64,000 nt of DNA. Origin: Trifolium pratense (Eukaryota; Streptophyta; Magnoliopsida; Fabales; Fabaceae). Of the stretch, positions 35,347 through 46,803 are shown piece after piece. Below the pieces are notes generated by a model. The model saw only the letters and a program-made list of their open reading frames with translations, was not told the origin of the DNA and searched no databases. A program made the position numbers and the translations under genes. Every line of letters starts with the position of its first letter. The stretch's first letter is position 1. The stretch covers positions 26,759,362 to 26,823,361 of the forward strand of contig NC_060061.1 of NCBI RefSeq assembly GCF_020283565.1. Direction: 5' to 3'.

Positions 35347-36615
35347 ATGGACCTCACTCTTCTATTCACACGACGTTCTCCGCTTCGATGTAACAACTTC
35401 TTGAATGAAGACGCAACTTCTTTCGATAGATTATGTCGTTTTGTCGATAATCTCATGCAACGAGGTTTTTTGTTCTCTCTCTATTGAAACTTTTTTTTTG
35501 GCAATGATTTTTCCATATTTTGTGTTGTTCTCTTTTTAATTTGTCGTTACTTATATTATGATGATGATTTAAGGTTTTGAATTTCTGTCTTCTTCTCCCC
35601 TTTTCTGTTTTTCTTTGAATCAGATTTAGGGTTTGTGTTCTTTATCTTTTGTTAAAATGTTTGGTGCACCGGGAATCTTTGGACCACAACGCAAACCCAC
35701 ACAACAAAACAAAACCCTTTTCTTTAATCTTCTAAAAATTGAATCTTTTCATCTACGCAATTCTATAATCGTTTTTTTTGTTCTGGGTTTGTCTTAAATT
35801 CTAAAAAGATCTGATTTTTATTCTTGATTTGTTTGAAACGCGTTGTTTCATGATCTGGTTCTGATTGAAATTGTTGTTTGGTTTTGATAATGAGGATAAG
35901 AGAGTGGGAAAATCCTTGTGGTGTATGTGGGCACTATCACAAACATGAATAAGGTGAAGTGTGTTTGATTTGTGGTCATATGGTTCCGGTTGGATCGGAG
36001 AAAACTTCTGTACAAGTTAGGCTTTTCCTTCTATGATCTTACCGGAGTTTCTTTACTTGGGAAGTTATGATAACGCTGCACGTTCAAAACTCAAGGGATT
36101 TCACGTATCCTCCAGTCTTGTCAAAATCTCTAAAAGAACTCATTTACCTATCACCTCCTCCCAGATGACAAAACTTTCCAATTTGATGAAGGATAAGGAG
36201 CGTGTTCTGGTTCATTGCATGTCAGCAAAGAGTAGGTCCCCAGTCGTTGTGAGCGGCTACCTGATGAAGTCTAGAGGATGGAGACTTGCACAGAGTTATC
36301 AGTGGTTAAAGGAATGCAGAACTTCCGTTGAATTATCTGAAGGTGCCTACCATTCGGATCAGTCGGCAACTCGATACTCTCTGCTGGTTTCTCACCTGCA
36401 GCAGGACCATCTTCAATTAGCTTTGGCTTCCCAAAAATCAACAAACTACCTCAACTTCATGCCTTCGGCTCCAATACAACTCCTTCAATTTTTGCCCGAG
36501 CACCGTCCAACATAGCTCCTTCGGACTTCACATTCGGAGCTGGTCAGAATGTTACCGGAAATCCTTTCAATACAAATCCATCTAATCCTAATGCTACCGA
36601 TATTCAAATTGACTG
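35347..36615 (+). pseudogene. IBR5: IBR5 dual-specificity phosphatase pseudogene, block B
   Basis: IBR5 is a plant dual-specificity phosphatase in auxin/ABA responses that acts on MAP kinase 12. Here an ATG at 35890 starts MRIREWENPCGVCGHYHKHE followed by a stop. Then come GEVCLICGHMVPVGSEKTSV, ILPEFLYLGSYDNAARSKLK, a shortened middle with DDKTF-type remnants, and the catalytic loop RVLVHCMSAKSRSPVVV (CX5R intact), GYLMKSRGWRLAQSYQWLKE. The C-terminal tail (FGFPK..., DFTFGAGQN) is in another frame, ending at 36613-36615. Stops and frame changes make it non-functional. An unrecognised MDLTLLFTRR frame at 35347 sits upstream, as in block A. Confidence 0.87.
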
Positions 36616-37770
36616 ATCTTGATTCTTACTAGTCGCAACAACATCTGTGTGATTAAGCAACTTGACGATTTTGGCTTTGTGGTAGGTAAAGTTCAGTACA
36701 GCTACATCTAGTTTGCCCTGTTTCATGTCAAGGTGCAAAAATCATAAGTAAACTTGTCAATTCTATAGTTCTTTTTCTGATCTTCATTTCAAATAATTTC
36801 TCATTAGTTATCAATCACTATGGTTGTAGTATTGAGTTATATAAAGTTTTAGTGGCATTGTGTCTCTACTTTGGTAGATTGGAACTGAACTTCATCAAGT
36901 TTCCTTTTCTTGTTACAAGCTAAACTTTATAAAAGTATACAAAACTAGACCCCCCGTAAAAAAACATATTTAACATCATGTGTTTTTTTTTTGTTTGTTT
37001 CTATCAGATTTAGGGTTTTTGTTCCTCCATGTCTTTGATTATGATATGATGATGATTTAGGTTTTTGTTCCTCTATGTCTTTGATTATGATATGATGATG
37101 ATTTAGGTTTTGCTAGTTTTAATGTCTTGCAACAATCCAATTTTAGGCACTCGTTCTCTGTTAAATTTTGAACTCACTGGATTTTGTTATATCAGCAGAA
37201 CTATTCTTTGTTTAGCTTAGTGTGCTGCAGGTTATACCGGGATCGTATTATGATAATTCCAACTTCCATTGCAACTGTTGTGATCCCGAATCTCTGTCAA
37301 TTTCTGGTGAGTTAATTGAAGCTACTACTTGCAACCATTCATTGATATAAGGAAATAGTCTTTCTGGTATATAATAAGAGTCTGTTTGGATAGACTGACT
37401 TATTAGAATTTATCTACTAGCTTAAACACTTGTAAGTCTGTTTGAGTCAGTTTAAAGAAACTGCTTATGACATGTCCGTAAACTATTTCTAGCTTATTTT
37501 TATTAGTTCTCCAAGATAGGTTATGAAAACAGCTTATTGTTTATATAAAAAAATTTACTTTATTTTATTATTTTTTTATAAAAATTGTTGATATAAAAGC
37601 GCTTATGCTACACGTGCATAGTTAAGCTGTTAATTCAAACATGACCTAAATGTGTAGCTGATTTTGGTTTTCATCCAGGGCTGAAAAGTTTTCTGGTCTA
37701 AAGAGGAAGTTAGTTGATGAAGTAGGAAAATGCAAAGGTCTACAGTCAGTGCTATACATATTAATTGTGT
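36616..37770 (+). other. Non-coding segment with a short tandem duplication
   Basis: About 37011-37107 carries a near-perfect tandem duplication of about 48 bp containing TCTTTGATTATGATATGATG. A possible exon island lies at 37218-37305, and another (AEKFSGLKRKLVDEVGKCKG) at about 37680-37740, also found at 48150-48210 in block C. Neither is recognised. Confidence 0.45.
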
Positions 37771-37773
37771 CAG

Positions 37774-38733
37774 ATTAGAGAAGCTACTCTTTTTGCCTTG
37801 TCATCTCTTTCAGAACAACTGCTTGAGACACAGGTATGTGATATTGATTTTAGTTTTCTTAATTCTTATGGGGTGATATACATGCTTAAAATTTATATCT
37901 CCATTTTCAATAACTGGGTTATATTTTGCACTGAGATATATTTATACTTTGATATATATTTTATGTTCTTCATATAGGAGTCAGGATTTCAGACAAATAA
38001 CTTGAAGAACATGATTGTACAGATTGTTGCCGAGGACTTTCTAATAGGTCATTTCTCAAATGCTTCATTAAGCTTCTGTTATGCTTCATTTATGATACAT
38101 GCATGCATATGCGCGCGTGTGTATTTATTTCACTTTCCCTCTTTTTTTTTGTGACAGATTCTCTTGAATACCCCTTTCTATATATAGGCTTGTATCTTTA
38201 CTTCAGCTGCCAAATTCTCCTCTGTGGTAACTATTTTCTGTCCTATTTTCTTTTCTTAGATAGTTACTCCTTCTCTGTCAAACTTTTAACTTCTCTTAAT
38301 TTACAGATAAGCAATGAATTACTAGAGCACTCTCTTGATGCTGCACTAAAGGCAATTACAATGAATGTGTAAGCAAACACGTGTCAATTTGTATTCTTTG
38401 TACATCAAGCTTTCTTCTAACTTTTAATCTGACAGGCCTCCACCTGTAAAAGTAGGTGCCTGCAGGGCACTTGCTCAACTTCTACCTAAAGCAAAGAAAG
38501 AAATTGTCCAACCACAGTTATTCGGTTTATTTTCATCCCTCACAGATCTTCTTAATCATGTACTGTACAATATAAATCCCTTTTTCGAATATATTTTGCT
38601 ATTGTTGCCATGTAGTTACCTTAATATGGTTTCCAGGCATCGATGAAACCTTGCATACCTTAATATGGTTTCCAGGCATTAGATGAAACCTTGCATATGG
38701 TACTTGAAATGTTGCAAGAAGCAGTAAAGGCAG
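37774..38733 (+). pseudogene. IPO9: Importin-9 fragment, block B
   Basis: The same importin-9 region as block A but extending further. Exons: IREATLFALSSLSEQLLETQ (37774-37833); SGFQTNNLKNMIVQIVAEDF; SLEYPFLYIGLYLYF-type remnant with a frame change; ISNELLEHSLDAALKAITMN (38307-38370); PPPVKVGACRALAQLLPKAK then KEIVQPQLFGLFSSLTDLLN (38437-38566); DETLHMVLEMLQEAVKAG (38676-38733). Introns are retained. The copy is damaged by small duplications (a repeated TTAATATGGTTTCCAGGCAT near 38620-38680) and frame changes. Confidence 0.87.
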
Positions 38734-39127
38734 GTTAGGAATATCTTTCTCTGGTGTGTGTGTGTGTATTTCTGGTCTAGTCAAACTTCCACACATATAG
38801 ATAAATTAACTGATAAAATATATGTTAATGTTAAATATCTCTATGGAAATCGCTAATTTACTCTTCCTATCCCCACACAATTGACTTTATTTTTTTTCTT
38901 TCTTTTTTGTGATACAAATAACTTTTTGGTTCAAATGCTCGCCGAGAAATTTCGCCTTTTCATTCAATAACCAAGGTAAGGTATATTCGGAGTTATAACT
39001 TTTCCTATCGCTGCATTAAATATTTCATTTTCATTCTCGAAGCTGATCAAATTTGTGTTATTTTATAATGACGCAGAGGCTGTTTTTTCTCAAAATAAAT
39101 CTATTGCTACATCAGTATAGGATGATG

Positions 39128-39359
39128 TTTTAATGTCTGTATATTTGCTTATGGGCAAACTGGAACCGGTAAAACATTTACCATGGAGGGAACACCAGAA
39201 GAGAGGGGAGTTAATTACCGAACACTTAAAGAATTGTTTAGGATATCCGAAGAGAGAAAGGGTGTAATGAAGTATGACTTACATGTTAGTATGTTGGAGG
39301 TTTACAATGACCAGATAATAGATCTTCTAGTGGAAAACTCTACCCAGCCTACTAAGAAG
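39128..39359 (+). pseudogene. Kinesin-14 N-terminal motor exon, block B
   Basis: An uninterrupted exon reading [20 protein letters not shown] (P-loop GQTGTGKT), [40 protein letters not shown] and DQIIDLLVENSTQPTKK, ending at a splice junction at 39360. This is the KIN-14 motor domain with an intact nucleotide-binding P-loop. Upstream FSQN/IATSV remnants belong to the preceding part of the motor but contain a stop. The next kinesin exon begins only at about 41077, after the MOR1 fragment. Confidence 0.9.
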
Positions 39360-39575
39360 TGAGTTTTAATTCTTCTTAATCTAATTAGCATTGTAGTTTT
39401 TAGTTCCTTTATTTTAAATTTCAAAATTGATAGTCATTTCATATGTTCTTAACAAAAACCAAATTTGAGAACACCGATTGGTTATTGCTTGGCTGGATAA
39501 TTAGTCTGTAAGAAATGTGCACTATTTTAGTCTCCAGGCTTGTGTATATGAAAAATTTATAATAATGGATTGAAA

Positions 39576-39576
<1 letters not shown>

Positions 39577-39611
<35 letters not shown>
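39577..39611. repeat. (TA)n microsatellite, uninterrupted in block B
   Basis: About 17 TA units between kinesin intron sequence and the MOR1 fragment. In blocks A and C the same tract holds inserted elements. Confidence 0.85.
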
Positions 39612-39614
<3 letters not shown>

Positions 39615-39785
39615 AGAAGTGCTTACTTATTATGTTTTGTAGTGTGAACTGTTTCTTTTATGTTGAAAGTTGAAATGTGACAGAATTTAATGGATTAACA
39701 AATAAGATGGCTATACTGAATCTTGCTTTTAATTGTTTTTATGTTTACACAACTAGTTTTTTGAAAACTGTTAGTTTTATTGTAG

Positions 39786-40295
39786 GTCTATAAATTCATG
39801 AAGGAGCATAAGAATCATACGGTTCATAGTGAGAGAATTTTGTGGATGGTTTCTGCTGTTGAGGATTTTGGTGTATCACATTTAAATCCTAAGGTCTGTT
39901 ATCAATTTTTTTTGGTAATCAAGTTATGTTGTCTGTGTGTTTTTATTTTTATAAACTATGTTGTCTGTAGGTGATTCCATGTATTAAATTGAAATTTAAA
40001 TACTACTATTATAGATTTTTTTTTGACACATTATAGATTTTTTTGATATGCAAATTTTTCTAAATTTTAATGCAAGTCCTATTTGTTCCACGTGACTTTG
40101 TGTTGACTTTCAAATTTCTATCTCTCATTATTTCTTACTGATGTTAAGCCTGTACTGAATACTCTTGGCTCTTAGTTTTGCTGCTGTTCATCTTGATAAC
40201 ATGGTCTGTCATGATTTTTTATTTTATTATTTTTAATCTTTCTTTATTTTTAAGAAAATTCCATATTATTATTATTATTATTATTATTGTTATTG

Positions 40296-40336
<41 letters not shown>

Positions 40337-40860
40337 GTCTTTTTGTCTTTTGTCCTAAACATGATGTGACTGTAGGTTCCTTATGTTGCAATTGCTTTGG
40401 TGGATTCTAAACTTGGTGAAGAAGGGCGTAACGATCTTTTTGATTGGTTATCTAGGCAACTTTCTGGGTTAGGTAGTTTTGCTGAAGCTGCTCAACTGCT
40501 GAAGCCAGCCTCTTCTGCAATGGTAGTATGTTCTGGCAACTCAATCCTGTCCTCACTTGTCTTTCATTATCAAGTCAGTTCTGGTGCATAGTTTACCTGG
40601 ATTTAAATTTGTAACGGCTCCTTTGTAGGATAAATCCTCTGATGTTTGCAAGGCGACATAGACTTGTTTTAATGAGATACCTAGTGGGCATGAAATGGTG
40701 TGACAAAAATGCCGGTTTTTCGTTCCTTGTTTCCTCAACATTCATGTGATACCAAGTATAATTAAATTGCTTGTTTATTTAGACTGAAAAGATTGTTATG
40801 ACATTCATGGACCAGCACTGGCAGTTGTTCTTGAGAAGATAAAACCATATGGAGCTTTTC
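39786..40860 (+). pseudogene. MOR1: MOR1 fragment, block B (internally deleted)
   Basis: It starts with VYKFMKEHKNHTVHSERILW...SAVEDFGVSHLNPK. The exons between about 27899 and 29020 of block A are then missing: the sequence jumps from TTTTAATGCAAGTCCTATTT to TTTCTTACTGATGTTAAGCC and to TACTGAATACTC. Later exons VPYVAIALVDSKLGEEGRND...LSGLGSFAEAAQLLKP and a stop-containing DKSSDVCKAT follow. Block C shares the first deletion, so B and C are closer to each other than to A. It lies within one intron of the kinesin fragment. Confidence 0.85.
40265..40336. repeat. (TTA)n microsatellite, block B
   Basis: Counterpart of the tract at 29125-29207, in the MOR1 intron. Confidence 0.8.
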
Positions 40861-41076
40861 AATGTGCATATTTTTGTCTCTAGTTTCATTTGAATGTATG
40901 ACTCGCATAGTTTCATTTGAACTGAATTTTCCTATAGCTGTTAAACTTATTAATGTAATCTCCGTTTTTTCCCCTACCTAGTATCTACCCATATACATGC
41001 TTCAAATTTTGATGTATTGTTTCTTGATAAATATCACCGACGAGGAAAACAAATTTCAAACTTAAGATTGTAGATA

Positions 41077-42225
41077 AAGCAAGCTGCATAAGGAACACAA
41101 GTAGTCCCAGGACTTGTTGAAGCTCATGTCCATGGAACAGAAGATGTGCGGGAGTCGCTCAAGACTGGAAATAGAGTCAGATCTGTTGGCTCCCCCTTTG
41201 CCAATGAGCTTAGCAGCCGTTCATGTTGGTATGTATTGGTTCTTACTGCCAGCCTTATTAATGTTATTAATAATTTCAATACCTTATTTACTAACCATAT
41301 GACACAATAGGTATTCTCCTTGAGCATGTATTTATTTATCTGAATGAAACAATTGATCTAGGAAAAAGTTATTGCATATTATAGGGTAATGAAAACCTGG
41401 TTGTTTTTCATGCAGCTTGTTGCGAGTAACAGTCATCGGGGAGAATTCAATCAATGGCTAGAAAACAAGGAGTCACTTTTGGCTAGTAGACTTAGCAGGT
41501 AGCGAGCGTGTGGGAAAAATCGAAACTGAGGGAGAAAGATTAAAGGAATCTTAATTCATAAACAAGTCTCTTTCGGCAGTAGGTGATGTTATTTCTGCTC
41601 TTGCTTCCAAAGCAGCCCACATTGCTTACAGGTGATTTTCTTTTCGACAATAGAACACATTCTTGCAGAATGAACATCTCATTAATATTTGTTGTTTGCT
41701 ACAAAATCTCGGCCGACTTAGTAGAGACACTATATTCACTGGAATGTTTTGCCACACGTATTCGTGGAATTGAGAGTGGCCCAGCTCGCAAACAAGTAGA
41801 CCTCAGTGAGCTGTTTAAGTACACACAAATGGTATGTTAAAGTATAAGTTTGCTTTCAATAAGAATGACAGTGTTTTCTTTAATTATTGAAACCCGTAAA
41901 TTTGTCATAATAAAAGGCAGAAAAGGCCAAACACGACGAGAAGGAAACAAAGAAGATACATGATAGCCTGCAAAATTTGCAACTCAGACTTGCTGAGAGA
42001 GAATACCATTGTAAAAACTTTCAAGAAAAGGTATAAATGCGAATGTTTAAGGTTTCCTAATAAGTGACTGTTTTGTTTACCTTCATATTCATACACAGTA
42101 TACTCATCAACTCTGAAATAATTTTGACAGGTACGGTACCTGGAGAATCAAGTAGCAGAAGAAAAAAAACTAGACTAAAGCAAGAAAAACTAGACCACCA
42201 CCTGTACAATCAACAACACAGGTTA
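41077..42225 (+). pseudogene. Kinesin-14 C-terminal motor and neck exons, block B
   Basis: Consecutive exons with introns: KQAA.GTQ.VPGLVEAHVHGT...NELSSRS (41077-41221); TVIGENSING, LVDLAGSERVGKIETEGERL, KSLSAVGDVISALASKAAHI with small frame breaks (41415-41633); KISADLVETLYSLECFATRI then RGIESGPARKQVDLSELFKY (41699-41831); AEKAKHDEKETKKIHDSLQN, LQLRLAEREYHCKNFQEK (41919-42030); VRYLENQVAEEKKTRLKQEK (42131-42225). Switch II DLAGSE is intact in this copy. The series continues exactly where the exon at 39359 stops, showing one kinesin gene fragment interrupted by MOR1. Block A lacks the third and fourth of these exons. Confidence 0.88.
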
Positions 42226-43102
42226 TTTTATTTATGAGAGTTGCTATATGGCACGATAAGCTCTCCACACGACTATGCACGACAGATTCATTCTCATGTG
42301 ATTAATGCGTGCTAGATTGCTTATAATTTTTTAAAATACTTAAAACATAAAGCAAGATAAAATAAATATTCAAGGAAGTGTGATAATATCCTAGACTTGT
42401 GTTCTACAATATTCATTCAGCCTTAGACAATGGCAACACTTCACAGAGTGATTTGGAAAATCACCACCTCATGTGATGGGATTTGTAACACCCAAACCCA
42501 TTATTTAATAAAATTCTACCATGATAAATCTTTTTCAAAATACGCGGCGGAAAATCAAAGTTTGTTATTATAAAAGTCATGGTTCGAGCATTACACTCTT
42601 CAACCAAAATAATACTAATGTAGTTAATTAGTAAAAATGCTTGTTTATACAAAATAATCCTCTTTATCGAAAGATACAATTTTACAAATAAATACAAGAA
42701 TGTCATAAAGACTTTATACCCTAAGTACACCCTTTTGCCGTGTCACAAAACCTGTGAATCTGGACCCCCAACGGTCTAACACATAACACATAAAAGAGAG
42801 TTAGACAACATACTCAAAATATACAAGTGTAAGTAAATTATACTTAAACACTTCATCAACATTCATGCATATTCATATATCATGCATATACTTCATTAAT
42901 ATCATTTAATTATAAACTACAAGAAGTTATAATCAAATATCAAACATAGACAATCAACACATACAACAAGTCTAACACACATATACAATTATCACAAATT
43001 CCAAACATATGTGTCACATATTAAATATCAAATAATGTACACATATCAAATATCAATTAATGTACACATATCCCTAGACATATCTAATGCATGTAAGACT
43101 AT

Positions 43103-43426
43103 CGTCTTTATTAGAGTATCTCACCTCTAATATTCGTCTTTATTGGATAAATATAATCCGATATCCGTCTTTATTGGAATATCCAATATACATCAACAAT
43201 TCATGAATGCATGTATGTAATTCATGAATTCACACTCACACAATTAACATTTTGCTCGTCATTTTTAATGTGGAACACTATCCGACATTTCGTCTTTATT
43301 AAGATAACACTATACCTTAATATACGTCTTTATCGAATAACATAATTCGATAATTCTTTATTAGAATAACATGATTCTAATATTCTTCTTTATCAAGTTA
43401 ATTAACATCTTAATATACTTCTTTTG
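43103..43426 (-). repeat. Array of short palindromes with CTTTAT linkers in the solo LTR
   Basis: At least seven consecutive inverted repeats, each introduced by (C/T)GTCTTTAT or TTCTTTAT. The arms differ from unit to unit but are self-complementary, for example ATTGGA-ata-TCCAAT, TATCGAA...TTCGATA and ATTAGAAT...ATTCTAAT. The LTR at 62482-64000 has the same design with other arms. Confidence 0.8.
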
Positions 43427-43609
43427 ACATTTAAACAAACATCATTAACACAATCTAAAACAATCATATTCCACAAATATAATCAACAATTCGTCACAAT
43501 ACAATTAATCATGGTTATAAACACCTAATTGCATGTTAGGATACCTTAAACCCATGTTACAAGTGTCTAATTACACTTACAAACATCAACAAAAGTTGCA
43601 GTCTCAGGA

Positions 43610-43815
43610 CTGTTCGCTTAGCGAACTGTAGCGAGCATCAACGAACACTACTAGAGAAATACTGACTCATGGCGAGCAGTAGCGAGCTGTTCGCTGAGCG
43701 AAGGCTCAGCGAGCCAAAGCGAACCACACCAGTGGAACACCTGCTCGTGCCGAGCTGCAGCGAGCTATGGCGAGCTGTTCGCCACAAGTTCGCTGAGCGA
43801 AGGCCTAGCGAGGGA
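43610..43815. repeat. GCGA/TCGC palindrome cluster in the solo LTR
   Basis: A GC-rich patch in AT-rich DNA with dense AGCGA/TCGCT motifs, including TTCGCTTAGCGAAC-type and TTCGCTGAGCGAAGG palindromes. Related clusters occur at 60480-60605 and 63570-63705. Confidence 0.75.
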
Positions 43816-44578
43816 CTCCTGTCAGGAAAACTCAAAACCTGCGTTTTTCACTCTAATCACCCAAAAATCCCATTTTTCATGTTATAAATCCCAAATGAGT
43901 TTGTATTCAAGTATAACAAACATGGATAAACACAAAAGGACAGTTTATTTCTTAGATCCACATCATAAACATCGAAAAAGTAAGGATTGAACACTTTTTC
44001 ATCAAAACTCTCAAGAACACAAAGTTCTTGAGTTTAATCTTTCATAAACCTCATTTTTAACCATTAAATTCGTTCATTCATCATGTTAAAAGCATGTTAA
44101 GCATGTTATGAACCTTAGAATCGATTTCTATCAAGAAAATCTATTCACAACTAAAACGAAAATGGGGTGGAGGAAGTTCGGGTGAGGAGAAATCGACATT
44201 CTCCCCTTCCTCGTATCACCCACGAATATGAAATCTACTCTCTTACCTTAGATCGACAAACTCACGAAGATTGCTCCTCGAATCTCTCCTTCAAGCTCTT
44301 GCCCTAGCTCCTCTTGCTCTCCCTTCTCTCTAGCTCTCCACAAGAACAAGGAAAATGAACTTCTCTCTCTCTAACAAATCCTCTTAAACCGCCCCCCACT
44401 TGGAGACAAGGCCCATTGGGCCTCAAGCCCACTAACTTGGCCCAACTCGCGTTAACTCTCACTAACTCGCGCGTTAACTAAATGTCTCGATAAATAACTT
44501 AAAGTTACTATCTTACTTAAACCACGTCACCAAATAATTAAACACTTACATAGTGAATAATAAATTTGGGTCGTTACA

Positions 44579-46396
44579 GGATTTCTCATAAATAAACATG
44601 TGTGAAACTAAACTGGTAATTAGGAATCAAATAAAAATCAAAAGATAATTCAAATTATAATCTAAATTTAAGTCGTGCTATTGTGATGAATGCTTTTGTC
44701 GTGCAGTTTAACTTTTTCCTTTATTTATTTCTTTTTCCCTTTCCACCTGTTTTCTTTTCTTGGATATAAAATTTACTCATTTCATCATCCTGCTTATAAA
44801 CCATGTTTTGATATAATGTCTACTCAGAGTCTCTGACCTCTAAACTATTACTTAGCTTTTTTCGTGTCTAATATGTTACAGAAAGTTCTACGATGGATCA
44901 GAAACATAGTTCAGGAGTTTGGAATTCCAAACATCACTTTCACCACTACTAAAGTTGTAGATCTGTTCCCTCTTCAGTAGTGTTTTCTGCCTAGTGTAGG
45001 TTAAATGCTCCCTAACCTTAGTTGCATCGGCAAAATTTCCCATATCCTCAGGTCAACGTATCATCATTGAAAACCAATGCATCTTCAGTAAGTTTCTTCA
45101 GCAAGGTTTTGAAACAAGGAATAGTTTATGTTCTCTATTTCATCTCTAACTTTATTTGTTCTTTTACTTGAAATTCTTCTCCAATATATCACTTTCTTTG
45201 ATACATAACTTCTTATGCCAAACAACACATGGTAACAGCCGTAATAGTCCCATCCATCCCCCCTTTTTTTTCGGGGGAATGTTTTTTCTTGCTTAGTATC
45301 TGCCAATTCGCACATAAACATAAAATATTGGTTCCATTTATGTTTCATCTTTAGGTTCAGCTAGTTGGGATGGGTATTTACTTGCACTATCCTTGGTTAT
45401 CACATCAATAGTTAAGTAAGTTTGGTTATTTGTGTTTATAGAATTCAGTATGTTTTTTCTCTTGTTTTTCTTGTGTTTTATGTTTCTATTCCAGGCTTCT
45501 CATATTGCTTGCCTACTTATTGTTGCTACTGTGGATGGTTTATCCTGCACTATATCAAAGTAAAGATTTATGGACAAACATCTGTATGGGTGATTGATTT
45601 GTTCAAAACTCATTATTATAGTAATTTCATTGATGGTTATATAAAATGTATGAATGATACTCTGCAGATTAGCTAATTGCATCATTAGCTCATTTTTCAT
45701 TTGGTAGAATGGCTACATAATTATGTAAATTACATAAAAATAAGAAAGACTGAAAAGTGAAAACATATGACACATTCATTATCTTGATTTAACAGAAAAT
45801 GAAATTATGCTGGTGCATTCAATATATACAACTTTTCATAGGCAGGCCTCCACATAAAAAGCTTACGCTTCTAATAGACGGGGTTATGGAAGAGTACAAT
45901 TAGTGGGAGGATTAGGTAGCCTTCAGATTGTACAAACTGAAACAAATATGGGCCAGGGTTACTAAAATTTTCACAATCTTGTCCAATCTCTGCAAATCAG
46001 ATATTGAGACCCCCTTAAAAAGCAACCATGTGTAGGGTAACAAAGAAAAAACTCTCTTAATGAACCTCCGTGCACATGTGTTTGATGCATTTTATTTGTG
46101 CTGGTCAATATTTTCATGTTGCATTTCTCTGACTTTGGATAACCTACGTCGGATCTATATGGATTTATATAAGTTCTCTAATGCATTTGTTTCTGTATTT
46201 ACCACTAGCAATTAGTAAACCAGTGTCCTTCTGTTCTAGATACACAATGTACTGCTCGTCTTTCTAAACGGAAGCTAAAGCTGCGATATAGTATCATGGC
46301 CCTAATCTATGAGTAGGTATGCTAAAGATTTATTGGTTGTACATAATAATGAAATTCACATGTTGTCGGTCATCATAAAGATTTTTGGTCTGCAGA
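44579..46396 (+). other. Duplicated mosaic segment of unknown origin, block B
   Basis: Continuation of block B after the solo LTR, matching 31000-32634 of block A nearly base for base, including the exon-like island RWIRNIVQEFGIPNIT near 44880-44970. From about 46220 the sequence departs from block A and enters PIP5K DNA. Confidence 0.55.
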
Positions 46397-46803
46397 GGAT
46401 TATACCTTCATGTAGTCAAAAGGTAATGTTTTTTTTTTTTTTAGACCTGGGTAGTTTTTCTTGAGTAATTATCAATTACTAATGCAACTTGCATTTCAAT
46501 ACTTGCAAATCAGAAAGATATTTGAACCACTTACATCTTTCATGACAAAGAACTTCAAATTTATTTCCTTTAATTAGGAGGACCATATTTATATATATGA
46601 TATCTATCTTTCAGTTTCGCTTTGTTGTTATGGGAAATGTTTTCTGCACAGAATTAAGGATCCATAGGGAATTCGATTTAAAAGGTTCATCGCTTGGACA
46701 TTCTTCTGACACAATAGAAATTGATGAGAATACCACTCCGAAAGATTTGGATTTGAACCACTGCTTTTACTTGGGACCGTCTTTGGCAGGAGTCTTTATT
46801 AAA
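46397..46803 (+). pseudogene. PIP5K: PIP5K (phosphatidylinositol-4-phosphate 5-kinase) catalytic-domain fragment
   Basis: The enzyme makes PI(4,5)P2 at the plasma membrane. A short exon end reads RIIPSCSQK (46397-46422, GT donor). After an intron, the exon 46615-46803 reads [40 protein letters not shown] and [16 protein letters not shown], ending at GTAAGG. These match the plant PIP5K kinase core (RFVVMGN.FCTE..IHR.FDLKGSS.GR), with R-to-H changes and a diverged end. The segment of about 1 kb is absent from block A, where the flanks meet at a TAAAC microhomology. Confidence 0.87.

Larger units (their letters stand above)
42484..44578 (-). mobile_element. Solo LTR of a gypsy element inserted in block B
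   Basis: A 2095-bp segment beginning TGTAACACCCAAACCC and ending GGGTCGTTACA, flanked by a 5-bp target duplication GGATT (42479-42483, 44579-44583). The corresponding place in block A (about 31000) is uninterrupted, GATGGGATTTCTCAT. The termini match the LTR of the gag-only gypsy at 60431-64000, and the orientation by that comparison is minus. It contains a hairpin array (43103-43426) and a GCGA palindrome cluster (43610-43815). No internal retrotransposon sequence, so it formed by LTR-LTR recombination. Confidence 0.9.

Noticed and set aside
35890..36615. A functional IBR5 phosphatase retaining its catalytic loop
   Set aside because: A stop after the first 20 codons, loss of middle residues and a frame change in the tail make it a pseudogene despite the intact CX5R motif.
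39128..42225. A functional kinesin gene
   Set aside because: The P-loop exon is intact, but the upstream motor part has a stop, later exons have frame breaks, and a MOR1 fragment lies in the intron.
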